A DNA stretch of 64,000 nucleotides, taken from Streptomyces gilvus. Lineage in GTDB: Bacteria; Actinomycetota; Actinomycetes; Streptomycetales; Streptomycetaceae. Shown here piece by piece: positions 49,924-58,184 of the stretch (its first letter is position 1; each line of letters begins with the position of its first letter). A program made the translations under genes and the position numbers. Location: the NCBI RefSeq assembly GCF_022513565.1, contig NZ_JAKWBE010000015.1, positions 124,001 to 188,000 of the forward strand, in the 5' to 3' direction. The notes beneath the pieces are model-generated. The model ran no database searches. It saw only the letters and a program-made list of their open reading frames with translations, and had not been told where the DNA came from.

Positions 49924-49945
49924 GTTCACACTCGGTTCACACCGT
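49924..49945 (+). promoter_or_regulatory. PHO box-like direct repeat near the PAP2 gene
   Basis: GTTCACACTCG and GTTCACACCGT, two 11-base units on the plus strand, overlapping the 3' end of the wall hydrolase gene and 136 bases before the PAP2 start. The orientation is reversed relative to that gene, so the function is uncertain. Confidence 0.35.
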
Positions 49946-50944
49946 GGTGGGCAGTGCTTTCGCGCCATCTTCGGTGACCCGGGTGGCGCCGAAGTACTCG
50001 GAGGTGTCGATCGGGTCGAAGCGGATGACGGCACCAGTGCGCGGCGCGTCGATCATGTATCCGCCGCCGACATAAATGCCGACATGGTGAATGGCCCGGG
50101 AGTCCGTCGGATCGGTCGAGAAGAACACCAGGTCCCCGGGGAGCAGTTCGTCCCGCTGGGGGTGCGGACCCGCGTTGTACTGGTCGTTGGCCACGCGCGG
50201 CAGCGTGATGCCGACGCTCTCGTAGGCGGCCTTCGTCAGCCCCGAGCAGTCAAAACGCCCGTTGTCGGCGGCAGTTCCGTCGCCGCCCCACAGATAGGGC
50301 GTGCCGAGTTTCTTCTGCGCGTAGTAGATGGCCCCGGCGGCCTGCCGGCTCGGGTCGACCCGCGACACGGGCGCGGCGAAGCTCTCCTCCAGCGTGGTGA
50401 TCGTCTTGACGTAGTTCTGGGTCTCCTTGTACGGCGGAACGCCCCCGAACTTGATCACCGCGTAGGCCCCGGCGTTGTACGAGGCGAGCATGTTTTCAGT
50501 CAGATTCCCGGGTACGTCCTTCACGTACGAGGCGAGTTGGCAGTCGTACGACGCGGCGGACGGGATCGCGTCCTGCGGATCCCAGACGTCCTTGACGCCG
50601 TCGCCGTTTCCGTCGATGCCGTGCGTGGCCCAGGTCCCCGGGATGAACTGAGCTATCCCCTCGGCCGCCGCGGCGCTCCGGGCCCGGGGATTGAACCCGC
50701 TCTCCTGGTAGAGCTGTGCGGCGAGCAGCGCCGGGTTGAGGGCGGAGCAGAGGTTCCCCCACTTCTGCACGATGGCGGCGTACGCGGCCGGTACGGCGCC
50801 CTTGGCGAGCGCCTTGGTGCCGCCCCCCACGCCGTTGACGAGGTTCCCGGCGACGACGTACACCCCGACGACGAGCAGCATGACGAAGGCCATGGCGGAG
50901 CCGACAGCCACGGACGCGATGATCCATGCCTTACGCACCGTCAC
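49937..50944 (-). CDS. Bifunctional cell-wall hydrolase: lytic transglycosylase + NlpC/P60 peptidase
   Basis: A 335-residue membrane-anchored protein. A membrane helix at about residues 8-33 leads into a lytic transglycosylase-like domain (LLAAQLYQESGFNPRARSAA, with the catalytic Glu in QESGF; GIAQFIPGTW) and then an NlpC/P60 endopeptidase (catalytic Cys in FDCSGLTKAAY, His in IHHVGIYVGGG). Such two-domain enzymes open peptidoglycan for secretion or conjugation machines, as in Tn916-type elements. A type IV-like cluster lies 7 kb away, so a joint role is possible. Confidence 0.88.
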   Translation of the reverse strand: MTVRKAWIIASVAVGSAMAFVMLLVVGVYVVAGNLVNGVGGGTKALAKGAVPAAYAAIVQKWGNLCSALNPALLAAQLYQESGFNPRARSAAAAEGIAQFIPGTWATHGIDGNGDGVKDVWDPQDAIPSAASYDCQLASYVKDVPGNLTENMLASYNAGAYAVIKFGGVPPYKETQNYVKTITTLEESFAAPVSRVDPSRQAAGAIYYAQKKLGTPYLWGGDGTAADNGRFDCSGLTKAAYESVGITLPRVANDQYNAGPHPQRDELLPGDLVFFSTDPTDSRAIHHVGIYVGGGYMIDAPRTGAVIRFDPIDTSEYFGATRVTEDGAKALPTTV

Positions 50945-51077
50945 CCGCCCCTCGCCGCCCGGGAGTCCGTCCAGGAGTCCGTCGAGGGGTCAGTCTAGGG
51001 GCGGTGACTGTGTTCCGGAATGATCACACTCGGCCATTGTCAGACGTCAGACGCCCGCCACCCCCACGGATGACGGA

Positions 51078-51851
51078 TCACGGATCGGCGGCGGCGTCCT
51101 TGTACAACTCGGCGGCCTCGGCGCCCAGCACCACGCTGTAGGAGATGTCGTCGGTGTCCCCGCCCTGCTCGTGCCCCCCGAGCACCCCCACGACCTGACC
51201 GTCCCCGTTGACCCAGGGACTGCCGCTGGTTCCGCTGCTGAGGCTGGGGCAGTCGATCCGCTGCTGGGTACGGCTGTGCGCGGTCGGCCGGTTGGTGCAA
51301 CTCACCGGCACCTCTTCGGAGCTGGGGTAGCCGATGACGGTCACGGCGGTGGCGCCGGTGGCCGTCCCGGTCGCGAAGCGGTTGCCCCCGACGGCATCTT
51401 CGACGCCCTTGCCGTGCTGATAACTCACGATGCCGAAGGCGACGTCGCTGTCCTCGTCCTGCTCGTTGCGCCACCCGTCCGGCAGGAACTTCCGGTGCAC
51501 GGTCCACTCGCCGTACGGCGCCTTGCCGTCCCGGTACCCGGGCACGAACACGAACTCCTGGTCACTGTCGAGGCAGTGCGCCGCGGTGACGATGAGGTTG
51601 CGGTAGGGGCTGTGCACGACGGAGGCGGTGCAGTGGTGTCCGCCCGCGAGGCTCGATCTCCGGTCGGCCGGAAACAGCGCCCCGACCCGCACGGACTGCG
51701 AGGTCGCCGCGGCGGCCACGGTCACGCCGAGCGGTCCGGGCCCGTCGTCGGCGTTGGCGAGGGACGCGGAGGTCAGAGCGGGCACGGCCAGGACGACGGC
51801 CGCGCACAGGGGACTGGCGATACGCCTGCTGATGCGAGAGGTGCGGTTCAT
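51078..51851 (-). CDS. Secreted trypsin-like serine protease
   Basis: A 257-residue exported protein. The signal peptide covers about residues 1-36, cleaved near ASLANA. The catalytic triad is visible: His in VTAAHCLD, Asp in DSDVAFGIV, Ser in GTSGSPWV. Cysteines in HHCTASVV/AAHC and SCTNRP/IDCPS are placed for two disulfide bonds. ATG 51851 gives a normal signal peptide. It lies beside the RsbW-like gene, same strand, 150 bases apart. Confidence 0.87.
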   Translation of the reverse strand: MNRTSRISRRIASPLCAAVVLAVPALTSASLANADDGPGPLGVTVAAAATSQSVRVGALFPADRRSSLAGGHHCTASVVHSPYRNLIVTAAHCLDSDQEFVFVPGYRDGKAPYGEWTVHRKFLPDGWRNEQDEDSDVAFGIVSYQHGKGVEDAVGGNRFATGTATGATAVTVIGYPSSEEVPVSCTNRPTAHSRTQQRIDCPSLSSGTSGSPWVNGDGQVVGVLGGHEQGGDTDDISYSVVLGAEAAELYKDAAADP

Positions 51852-52004
51852 CGGCACCCACTGTGTCCGACGAAGGTGAGAAAACCGTCTGCCGTTCACT
51901 GAGATATCTCCGTGAACATGGCCCGCCTCCTCCGCCCGTCCCCTCTCCGACGTCCCGACCACCGTACTGCGCCCACTTCCGGCTCGCCTCCGCGTCACTC
52001 TGAG

Positions 52005-52436
52005 TCACTTGACCGGGCACTCGGCCCACAGCAGCTTTCCGCCCTTGGACGCGCCGAGCTCCCGCAGCACGGATACCCCGACGACGTCCGCACAGGCCCG
52101 CACGATCTGCAGCCCCCGCCCACGCTCGGCGTCCGCCGCGGGTGGGCCGTACGGTTCCCCGTCCCGGAACCCGGCCGGAACCCGCGGATCGCTGTCCCAC
52201 ACGGCGACCCGTAGCCGCCCGGAGTCCATGGGCCGCACCCGCAGGGCGTACGGCCCCTGGGTGTGCCGGTGGGCGTTGGCGAGCAGTTCACCGGCCAACA
52301 GCTCGGCGGTGGGCGTGAGTTCGTCCAGTCCATGGGCGGTGAGCAGCGCACGCAGGGTGACCCGGGCGATTCCCGGCGCGCGCGGATCATGCGGGAGTTG
52401 GAGGGTGTAGGCCCAGGACGGGGATACGGTGGCCAT
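52005..52436 (-). CDS. RsbW-like ATP-binding regulatory protein
   Basis: A 143-residue histidine kinase-like ATPase domain on its own, as in anti-sigma kinases. N box ELLANAHRHT, G1 VWDSDP, and ERGRGLQIVRACAD for the lid. It is divergent from an XRE regulator and a DUF397 gene, forming the three-part set repeated in Streptomyces genomes (WhiJ type). It may bind or phosphorylate a DUF397-like partner or sigma factor; this is inference. Confidence 0.85.
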   Translation of the reverse strand: MATVSPSWAYTLQLPHDPRAPGIARVTLRALLTAHGLDELTPTAELLAGELLANAHRHTQGPYALRVRPMDSGRLRVAVWDSDPRVPAGFRDGEPYGPPAADAERGRGLQIVRACADVVGVSVLRELGASKGGKLLWAECPVK

Positions 52437-52560
52437 GGAAGTCTCCGGTCACTGTGGGGAGTTGGATACGTGCGATGAGTGGCCCAGTGGCTTACCGTCC
52501 CGTCGGGCGGTGCGCTTCTGGGGTAGGGCGCCACTTGTAAGGTAGCGGCCGTCCGGTTTA

Positions 52561-52609
52561 TACATTCACCGATTCCCGGAAAGTACATTCACTGCCACCC
52601 ATGTGGGTG
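52561..52609. promoter_or_regulatory. Regulatory repeats between the RsbW-like gene and the XRE gene
   Basis: TACATTCAC occurs at 52561-52569 and 52584-52592, 23 bases apart (two helical turns), and a 14-base palindrome CACCCATGTGGGTG follows at 52596-52609, right before the XRE gene's ribosome binding site. They are candidate binding sites for the XRE protein encoded next. Confidence 0.5.
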
Positions 52610-52631
52610 ACGACAAGGAGGCGGCAAGCCC

Positions 52632-53474
52632 GTGCGGAACCCAACGGGTCGCCAACTGCGCTTCGGCACTGAACTGCGCAAACTGCGCGAACGCGCCGGC
52701 CTCACGGCCACCGAGGCCGGTCAACTCATGGGGATCAAGCAGGCGCAGATCAGCAACATGGAGGCCGGACGCGTAGGCGTGAGCGCCGAGCGGGTACGCG
52801 CGCTGGCCTGCCATTACGACTGCTCCGACCAGGCCCTCGTCCAGGCGCTCGGCGACATGACCACCGAGCGAGCACGCGGCTGGTGGGAGGAGTACCGCGA
52901 CATCCTCCCCGCCGGCCTCCTGGACCTCGCCGAGCTGGAGCACCACGCCAGACGGCTGCGGACCGCCGTGACCGTGCACATCCCGGGCCTCTTCCAGACG
53001 ACCGACTACGCGCGGGAGATCTTCCGCCAGGCCGTGCCGGATCTGGCGCCGCCCGACGTGGAGCACCGGGTGTCGTTCCGGATCAAGCGGCAGGCCGTGC
53101 TCTACCGCGACCGCCCCACCCCTCAGCAGGTGATCATCCATGAGGCGGCCCTGCGCATGCGGTTCGGGGGCACTCAGGTCACCCGAGGCCAGCTGACGTA
53201 CCTCCTCGATATGAGCGAGCGCGAACACGTCGCGATCCACGTCATCCCATTCGCCGCGGGCACCTTCGCCGGCTCGGGCCAGTCCGTCTACTACGCCGAG
53301 GGCCCCGTGCCACAGCTCGACACGGTGAACCTCGACCAGTCACACGGTCCGGTGTTCCTCGACGCTGAGGCCCAGTTGAGCAAGTACCGCGTCACACTCG
53401 ACCGACTGGAAGCGGCTGCCCTCACCGTCGAGGAGTCGCGGAAGTTCATCCACACCATCCTCAAGGACCTGTGA
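52632..53474 (+). CDS. XRE-family regulator with DUF5753 domain (WhiJ-like)
   Basis: A 280-residue protein with a GTG start and AAGGAGG upstream. The helix-turn-helix is at about 12-65 (ELRKLRERAGLTATEAGQLM, QISNMEAGRVGVSAERV). The C-terminal DUF5753 domain starts GWWEEYRDILPAGLLDLAELE, with IPGLFQTTDYAREIF and HVIPFAAGTFAGSGQSVYY. This is the WhiJ-like type that acts with a DUF397 protein encoded next to it (10 bases on). It may be a repressor of development genes in response to a small signal. Confidence 0.88.
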   Translation: MRNPTGRQLRFGTELRKLRERAGLTATEAGQLMGIKQAQISNMEAGRVGVSAERVRALACHYDCSDQALVQALGDMTTERARGWWEEYRDILPAGLLDLAELEHHARRLRTAVTVHIPGLFQTTDYAREIFRQAVPDLAPPDVEHRVSFRIKRQAVLYRDRPTPQQVIIHEAALRMRFGGTQVTRGQLTYLLDMSEREHVAIHVIPFAAGTFAGSGQSVYYAEGPVPQLDTVNLDQSHGPVFLDAEAQLSKYRVTLDRLEAAALTVEESRKFIHTILKDL

Positions 53475-53484
53475 GGGAACCCCG

Positions 53485-53826
53485 ATGCCCAAGCCGCTCA
53501 CCTGGCAGAAGTCGTCCTACTGCCCCGAGGGCAACTCCTGTGTCCACGTGGCCGCAACCCCCGCCGCGATCCACATAACCGAGTCCGGCGACCCCACCGC
53601 CTCCATACTCACCACCACCCCCGCCGCTTTCGCCACCCTCCTCGACTCCCTGAAGACCGGCGCCCCCACCCCCCTTCAGATCACCGTCACCGACCACGAC
53701 ACCGTCCGCCTCCACGACCCCGCGACCCCCCACGTATCGGTCACCACGGACCGCCCCCGGTGGAACGCCTTCGTACTCGGCGTGAGGGCAGGGGAGTTCG
53801 ACCACTTCACCCACGCCACCCGGTGA
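53485..53826 (+). CDS. DUF397 protein with a partly duplicated domain
   Basis: A 113-residue protein. The first half is a DUF397 domain beginning WQKSSYCPEGNSCVHVA and ending PAAFATLLDSLKTG. The second half (VRLHDPATPHVSVTTDRPRW plus NAFVLGVRAGEFDHF) looks like a repeat of the C-terminal part of the same domain, so the protein is about twice the usual 60-70 residues. DUF397 proteins (BldB relatives) pair with XRE regulators. It is downstream of the XRE gene. Confidence 0.83.
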   Translation: MPKPLTWQKSSYCPEGNSCVHVAATPAAIHITESGDPTASILTTTPAAFATLLDSLKTGAPTPLQITVTDHDTVRLHDPATPHVSVTTDRPRWNAFVLGVRAGEFDHFTHATR

Positions 53827-53842
53827 TCTTTGCTCCTGCAGC

Positions 53843-54118
53843 ATGTCGGACCTCAAGAAGCAGGCCACGTCCATGCACAAGGCCGCGTCGGGACTGCGCA
53901 GCGTCGGGCATCACACGGCGAAGCCGTTGCAGCAGTTCGACGCGCGGCTGCGGTCCGTCCTTGGTCCGGCCCTTGACCTCGCCGTATCACATCCGTTCGA
54001 AGGGGAACTCCCCGTCGACGCGCTCCCCGATTGGTTCACTGCCGCCGCGCAGAAAACGCCGGCATCAGCCCCGGCGCATACTCTTCCCACGCCCCGCTCA
54101 ACGCGCGTCACGCTGTGA
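53843..54118 (+). CDS. Hypothetical protein (91 aa), perhaps decayed
   Basis: A frame with good codon bias in its first 60 codons (MSDLKKQATSMHKAASGLRS; LGPALDLAVSHPFEGELPVD; ALPDWFTAA) and poorer bias later. No ribosome binding site is seen before ATG 53843. It is helical and soluble. It may be a real gene, or a remnant. It sits in the 520-base gap (53827-54347) before the first S53 peptidase; apart from this frame and the palindromes at 54206-54253, nothing else is seen there. Confidence 0.35.
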   Translation: MSDLKKQATSMHKAASGLRSVGHHTAKPLQQFDARLRSVLGPALDLAVSHPFEGELPVDALPDWFTAAAQKTPASAPAHTLPTPRSTRVTL

Positions 54119-54205
54119 GTTCTCTGTGCCGCGGGTCAAGTCGCCGCCATCGCACACCCATTCCGCGACCATCGGCCGGTAACCCCCCGCACCTCTTCGG
54201 TAATG

Positions 54206-54253
54206 CGGAAGTCAGAATTCCGAAACTGCCTTGTTTGTCGCGTACTCAACAAG
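54206..54253 (+). promoter_or_regulatory. Palindrome pair upstream of S53 peptidase 1
   Basis: CGGAAGTCAGAATTCCG (54206-54222; 5-bp arms) and, at 54230-54253, CTTGTTT ... CAACAAG around TCGCGTACT. Both occur also before peptidase 2 at the same spacing. They are the most conserved non-coding part of the duplication, so they are likely protein-binding sites. Confidence 0.6.
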
Positions 54254-54347
54254 CCATCGTCGTCGCGGGCCGCCGCCCCCACCGGCAACCACACCGGTGG
54301 ACCCCCCAGCCGCACGCCTCTGTCCACCACTCCCAGGAGGCTGTACG

Positions 54348-55712
54348 TTGCCTACGTCCACCCCCAACTCCCCCCACATACGCGGCAGATGGCGCCGCAT
54401 CGGCTCGGCCGCCGCAGCCACCGCCGCCCTCGTGCTCGCCGGTCTCGGCAGCGCGGCCCACGCGGACGCGGCGACCGCCGCCACCCACAAGGTGAGCGCC
54501 AGGACGATCGCCGCGCAGGTCGCCAAGGCCCATGTGCGCTACGAGAACGCCTGCGCCGCGCACCCGAAGAAGGGCTACGCCTCCTGCGACGCCCTCCGGG
54601 TCACCGGCGGCACCACCGCCTTCATGGAGAAGCAGGCCGCGCTGAAGGGCGTCGCCCCGAAGACGGTCAAGCCGGACGCCGCCTCGGACGACCCGACCGG
54701 TTACGGCCCGAGCGACCTCCAGTCGGCCTACGGCCTGACGGACGCGGCCTCCTCCAACGGCTCCGGTGAGACCGTCGCCATCGTCGACGCCTACGACGAC
54801 CCCAACGCCGAGGCGGACCTGGCCACTTACCGCTCGTACTACGGCCTGCCCGACTGCACGACCGACAACGGCTGCTTCAGCAAGGTCAGTCAGACCGGCT
54901 CCACGACCTCCCTGCCCTCCGCCGACAGCGGCTGGGCCGGTGAGGAGTCCCTCGACCTCGACATGGTCAGCGCCGTCTGCCCGAACTGCAACATCCTGCT
55001 CGTCGAGGCGAAGTCCGCGAGCGACGCCAACCTGGGCACGGCGGTGAACGAGGCGGTCAAGCTGGGCGCCAAGTTCGTCTCCAACTCCTACGGCGGCTCC
55101 GAGTCCTCCTCGGACACCACCTACGACTCCTCGTACTACAAGCACCCGGGCGTCGCCATCACCGCGAGCGCCGGCGACGAGGGCTACGGCGCCGAGTACC
55201 CGGCCGCCTCCCGCTACGTGACCGCCGTCGGCGGCACCGCGCTGAACACCGCCTCCAACAGCCGCGGCTGGACCGAGAGCGTCTGGGAGACCAGCAGCAC
55301 GGAAGGCACCGGCTCCGGCTGCTCGTCGTACGACGCCAAGCCGAGCTGGCAGACCGACACCGGCTGCACCAAGCGGATGATCGCCGACGTGTCCGCCGTC
55401 GCCGACCCGGCGACCGGCGTCTCCGTCTACGACTCCTACGGCTCCGACGGCACCGGCTGGAACACCTACGGCGGCACCAGCGCCTCCTCGCCCATCATCG
55501 CCTCGGTCTACGCCCTCGCCGGCACCCCGGGCTCCAGCGACTACCCGGCCCAGTACCCGTACAACGCGGCCGGCACCTCCGCCCTCAACGACGTCACCAG
55601 CGGCAGCAACGGCACCTGCTCCACCAGCTACTTCTGCACCGCCCAGTCGGGCTACGACGGCCCGACCGGCTGGGGCACCCCGGAGGGCCTGGACGCCTTC
55701 ACGGCGAACTGA
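54348..55712 (+). CDS. Secreted S53 (sedolisin-like) peptidase 1
   Basis: A 454-residue exported protease. TTG 54348 has AGGAGG seven bases upstream. The signal peptide (about 1-38) ends in AHADA. A short pro-region is followed by the peptidase: GETVAIVDAYDDPNAEADLA, the Glu-x3-Asp pair in EESLDLDM, the oxyanion Asp in SAGDEGYG, and the nucleophile Ser in GGTSASSP. The calcium-site-like end is NDVTSG ... YDGPTGWGTPEG. It is closely related to the next gene. It should be active at acidic pH. Confidence 0.88.
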   Translation: MPTSTPNSPHIRGRWRRIGSAAAATAALVLAGLGSAAHADAATAATHKVSARTIAAQVAKAHVRYENACAAHPKKGYASCDALRVTGGTTAFMEKQAALKGVAPKTVKPDAASDDPTGYGPSDLQSAYGLTDAASSNGSGETVAIVDAYDDPNAEADLATYRSYYGLPDCTTDNGCFSKVSQTGSTTSLPSADSGWAGEESLDLDMVSAVCPNCNILLVEAKSASDANLGTAVNEAVKLGAKFVSNSYGGSESSSDTTYDSSYYKHPGVAITASAGDEGYGAEYPAASRYVTAVGGTALNTASNSRGWTESVWETSSTEGTGSGCSSYDAKPSWQTDTGCTKRMIADVSAVADPATGVSVYDSYGSDGTGWNTYGGTSASSPIIASVYALAGTPGSSDYPAQYPYNAAGTSALNDVTSGSNGTCSTSYFCTAQSGYDGPTGWGTPEGLDAFTAN

Positions 55713-55888
55713 CCCGACGCACGACCTCCCCGACGGGTCACGGGGAGCCGGCCGAGTGAGGAGTACGTGGGGTCTCCTCGGCGGCACGCAAGGGGAACGG
55801 GTCACGGCAGCCGGCCGCGACCCGTTTCCCATGCGACCGCCTTGGTTTTCCTGTGCGTTGGGTAAAGGCCCCGACCTTCTTCAGTAAT

Positions 55889-55935
55889 CCGGAAGTCAGA
55901 ATTCCGTACACCTCTTGTTGTCGCGTACTCAACAA
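55889..55935 (+). promoter_or_regulatory. Palindrome pair upstream of S53 peptidase 2
   Basis: CGGAAGTCAGAATTCCG at 55889-55905 and CTTGTTG/CAACAAG around TCGCGTACT at 55913-55935. Here the second palindrome has perfect 7-bp arms. The same two elements stand before peptidase 1. The 338-base gap 55713-56050 holds no gene and otherwise shows only a weak GACCCG/CGGGTC hairpin at 55711-55739. Confidence 0.6.
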
Positions 55936-56050
55936 GCGACAGTCGTGGCGGGCCGCCGCCCCGCCGTCGCAGCCGGGGACCCCGTACCGGCGGCATCGCA
56001 CCCGCACCGCCCCTGTTCCACCCCACCAAGGAACATCAGGAGGCTGCACG

Positions 56051-57355
56051 ATGCGTTCCACTCCCCCCAACAGACCGTCCGGCCACAGAGCCTGGCGCCG
56101 CATCGGGGCCGCAGCGGCCGCGGCAGCGGCCCTCGTGCTCGCGGGCTTCGGCACCGCCGTACAGGCCGACGCGGCCACCGCCCCGGCCAAGGTCACCTGG
56201 ACCGCGACCCCCTGCGCCACCCCCAAGCACACAGGCGAACTGACCTGTAACTCCTACCGCGTGACCGGCGGACTCACCGCCTTCCAGAAGCAGCAGGCCG
56301 CGCGCACCGGGGTCACCCCGAAGGCAGCCGACGCCAGCACCCCCTCCGGCTACGGCCCGAGCAACCTCCAGTCCGCGTACGGCCTGACCTCCGCCGCCGC
56401 CTCCAACGGCTCCGGCGAGACCATCGCGATCGTCGACGCCTACAACGACCCGAACGCCGAGTCGGACCTCGCCTCCTACCGCTCGTACTACGGCCTGTCG
56501 GCCTGCACCACCGCCAACGGCTGCTTCAAGAAGGTCAGCCAGACCGGCTCCACCACCTCGCTGCCCTCCAGCGACAGCGGCTGGTCCGAGGAGATCTCCC
56601 TCGACCTCGACATGGCCTCCGCCATCTGCCCGAAGTGCAACATCCTCCTCGTCGAGGCCACCAGCGCCACCATGGCCAACCTGGGCAAGGCCGTGAACGA
56701 GGCCGTCACCCTGGGCGCGAAGTACGTCTCCAACAGCTACGGCGGCTCCGAGTCCTCCTCGGACACGTCGTACGACTCCTCGTACTTCAACCACCCGGGC
56801 GTCGCCATCACCGTCTCCGCCGGCGACAGCGGCTACGGCGCCGAGTACCCGGCCGCCTCCCGCTACGTCACCGCCGTCGGCGGCACCGCCCTGAAGACCT
56901 CCTCCACCACCCGCGGCTGGACCGAGACCGTCTGGAAGACCTCCAGCACCGAGGGCACCGGCTCCGGCTGCTCCGCCTACGACGCCAAACCGAGCTGGCA
57001 GACCGACACCGGCTGCTCCAAGCGCACGATTTCGGACGTCTCCGCGGTGGCCGACCCGGCGACCGGCGTCTCGGTGTACGACTCCTACGGCGTGACCGCC
57101 GGCTGGTACACCTTCGGCGGCACCAGCGCCTCCTCGCCGATCATCGCGGGCGTCTACGCCCTCGCCGGCACCCCGTCGTCCTCCTCCTACCCCTCCTCGT
57201 TCCCCTACGCGAAGGCCGGCACCTCGGCGCTGAACGACGTGACCAGCGGCAACAACGGCTCCTGCTCGACCAGCTACCTGTGCACCGCCCAGTCGGGTTA
57301 CGACGGCCCGACCGGCTGGGGCACCCCCGAGGGGGTCTCCGCCTTCACCGGCTGA
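56051..57355 (+). CDS. Secreted S53 (sedolisin-like) peptidase 2
   Basis: A 434-residue paralogue of peptidase 1. ATG 56051 has AGGAGG seven bases upstream. The signal peptide (about 1-38) ends in VQADA. Catalytic features: EEISLDLDM (Glu-x3-Asp), SAGDSGYG (Asp), GGTSASSP (Ser), ending YDGPTGWGTPEGVSAFTG. The pro-region is shorter by about 20 residues. The mature parts are nearly identical over long stretches, so the pair arose by recent tandem duplication. Confidence 0.88.
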   Translation: MRSTPPNRPSGHRAWRRIGAAAAAAAALVLAGFGTAVQADAATAPAKVTWTATPCATPKHTGELTCNSYRVTGGLTAFQKQQAARTGVTPKAADASTPSGYGPSNLQSAYGLTSAAASNGSGETIAIVDAYNDPNAESDLASYRSYYGLSACTTANGCFKKVSQTGSTTSLPSSDSGWSEEISLDLDMASAICPKCNILLVEATSATMANLGKAVNEAVTLGAKYVSNSYGGSESSSDTSYDSSYFNHPGVAITVSAGDSGYGAEYPAASRYVTAVGGTALKTSSTTRGWTETVWKTSSTEGTGSGCSAYDAKPSWQTDTGCSKRTISDVSAVADPATGVSVYDSYGVTAGWYTFGGTSASSPIIAGVYALAGTPSSSSYPSSFPYAKAGTSALNDVTSGNNGSCSTSYLCTAQSGYDGPTGWGTPEGVSAFTG

Positions 57356-57378
57356 CCGACTGACCCTCCGTCACCGAG

Positions 57379-57405
57379 CGGGCCGCGGCCTCCCACCGCG
57401 GCCCG
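57379..57405 (+). terminator. Terminator after S53 peptidase 2
   Basis: CGGGCCGCGG and CCGCGGCCCG form a 10-bp stem with a seven-base loop, 24 bases after the stop. Confidence 0.75.
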
Positions 57406-57572
57406 TTCGCGTTGCCGGGTTACCCTTCACCGGGAGAACATCGGCACGACCACTCACCCGACCGTCCGTCAGAAACGGCGCAGGTCATAGAAGGGGTCAA
57501 CGACGGAACCACACGACTGGTTCCGCTCAGGCCTCATTGCCCGGCGTGACCTGCCGTGATACACAGAGTTAC

Positions 57573-57591
57573 CGTACGAGCTATTCGTACG
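57573..57591. promoter_or_regulatory. Inverted repeat upstream of the type IV-like operon
   Basis: CGTACGA and TCGTACG around GCTAT, in the 329-base gap 57406-57734 that holds the operon promoter. It has AT-rich flanks. It may be an operator; the protein is unknown. Confidence 0.5.
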
Positions 57592-57633
57592 AAACCCGCC
57601 AACCAATGACGTCAAGTCGACATGCGACGGCGA

Positions 57634-57650
57634 CATTGTCGGCGACAATG
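57634..57650. promoter_or_regulatory. Perfect 17-base palindrome upstream of the type IV-like operon
   Basis: CATTGTCG, central G, CGACAATG. It is about 85 bases before the first gene, in the same gap as the repeat at 57573-57591. It is a second operator candidate. Confidence 0.55.
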
Positions 57651-57734
57651 AGCCTGACCTCTGCACCGAGGCAGGGGACGCGGAACCGGAACCACCGGAT
57701 CGACCGGAACTACCCACCAGGGGCGGTGACTTAC

Positions 57735-58043
57735 ATGCTCTTTGCGGCCGACAAGGGAGACATCAACACCATCATCGGCGGGATCGCTCCGGACTGGGGC
57801 CCCTTCGGCAGCCTGGGCAACGAGGCGAAGGTGATGATCGAGGTCGTCATGGCCGTCGCCATCCTGCTCTGCCTCGGCATCGCGGTATGGGGCGCGGCCA
57901 AGCAGCGCATCGGTGCGACCGCCCTGCGCGACACCTTCAGCGCGGAACAGGGCAAGGGCCTCATCATCGCCGGCCTCACCGGCGTCTTCATCATCGGCTC
58001 ACTGGGCACGCTCTTCACCATCGTGTACGGCATGGCCGTCTAG
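57735..58043 (+). CDS. Small two-helix membrane protein, first gene of the type IV-like operon
   Basis: A 102-residue protein: a short amphipathic head (MLFAADKGDINTIIGGIAPD), one membrane helix at about 35-54 (VVMAVAILLCLGIAVWGAAK), a polar loop (DTFSAEQGKG) and a second helix at about 77-100. Two helices and position at the head of a VirB-like operon recall VirB2/TrbC pilins, but the sequence match is not strong. ATG 57735; GTG 57726 is an alternative. Confidence 0.75.
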   Translation: MLFAADKGDINTIIGGIAPDWGPFGSLGNEAKVMIEVVMAVAILLCLGIAVWGAAKQRIGATALRDTFSAEQGKGLIIAGLTGVFIIGSLGTLFTIVYGMAV

Positions 58044-58184
58044 CAGACAACTCCTCCCCCACCCGCCCGTCGTGCTCACCGGCTGAGGTTGCGTTTCCCT
58101 GATGTCGAGTCACCACACCGCGCCCGCGCGGGAACCAGCACGGCTACCGTCGTATCTCTACGAGGTGGAGAGGGCGTACGCGGC

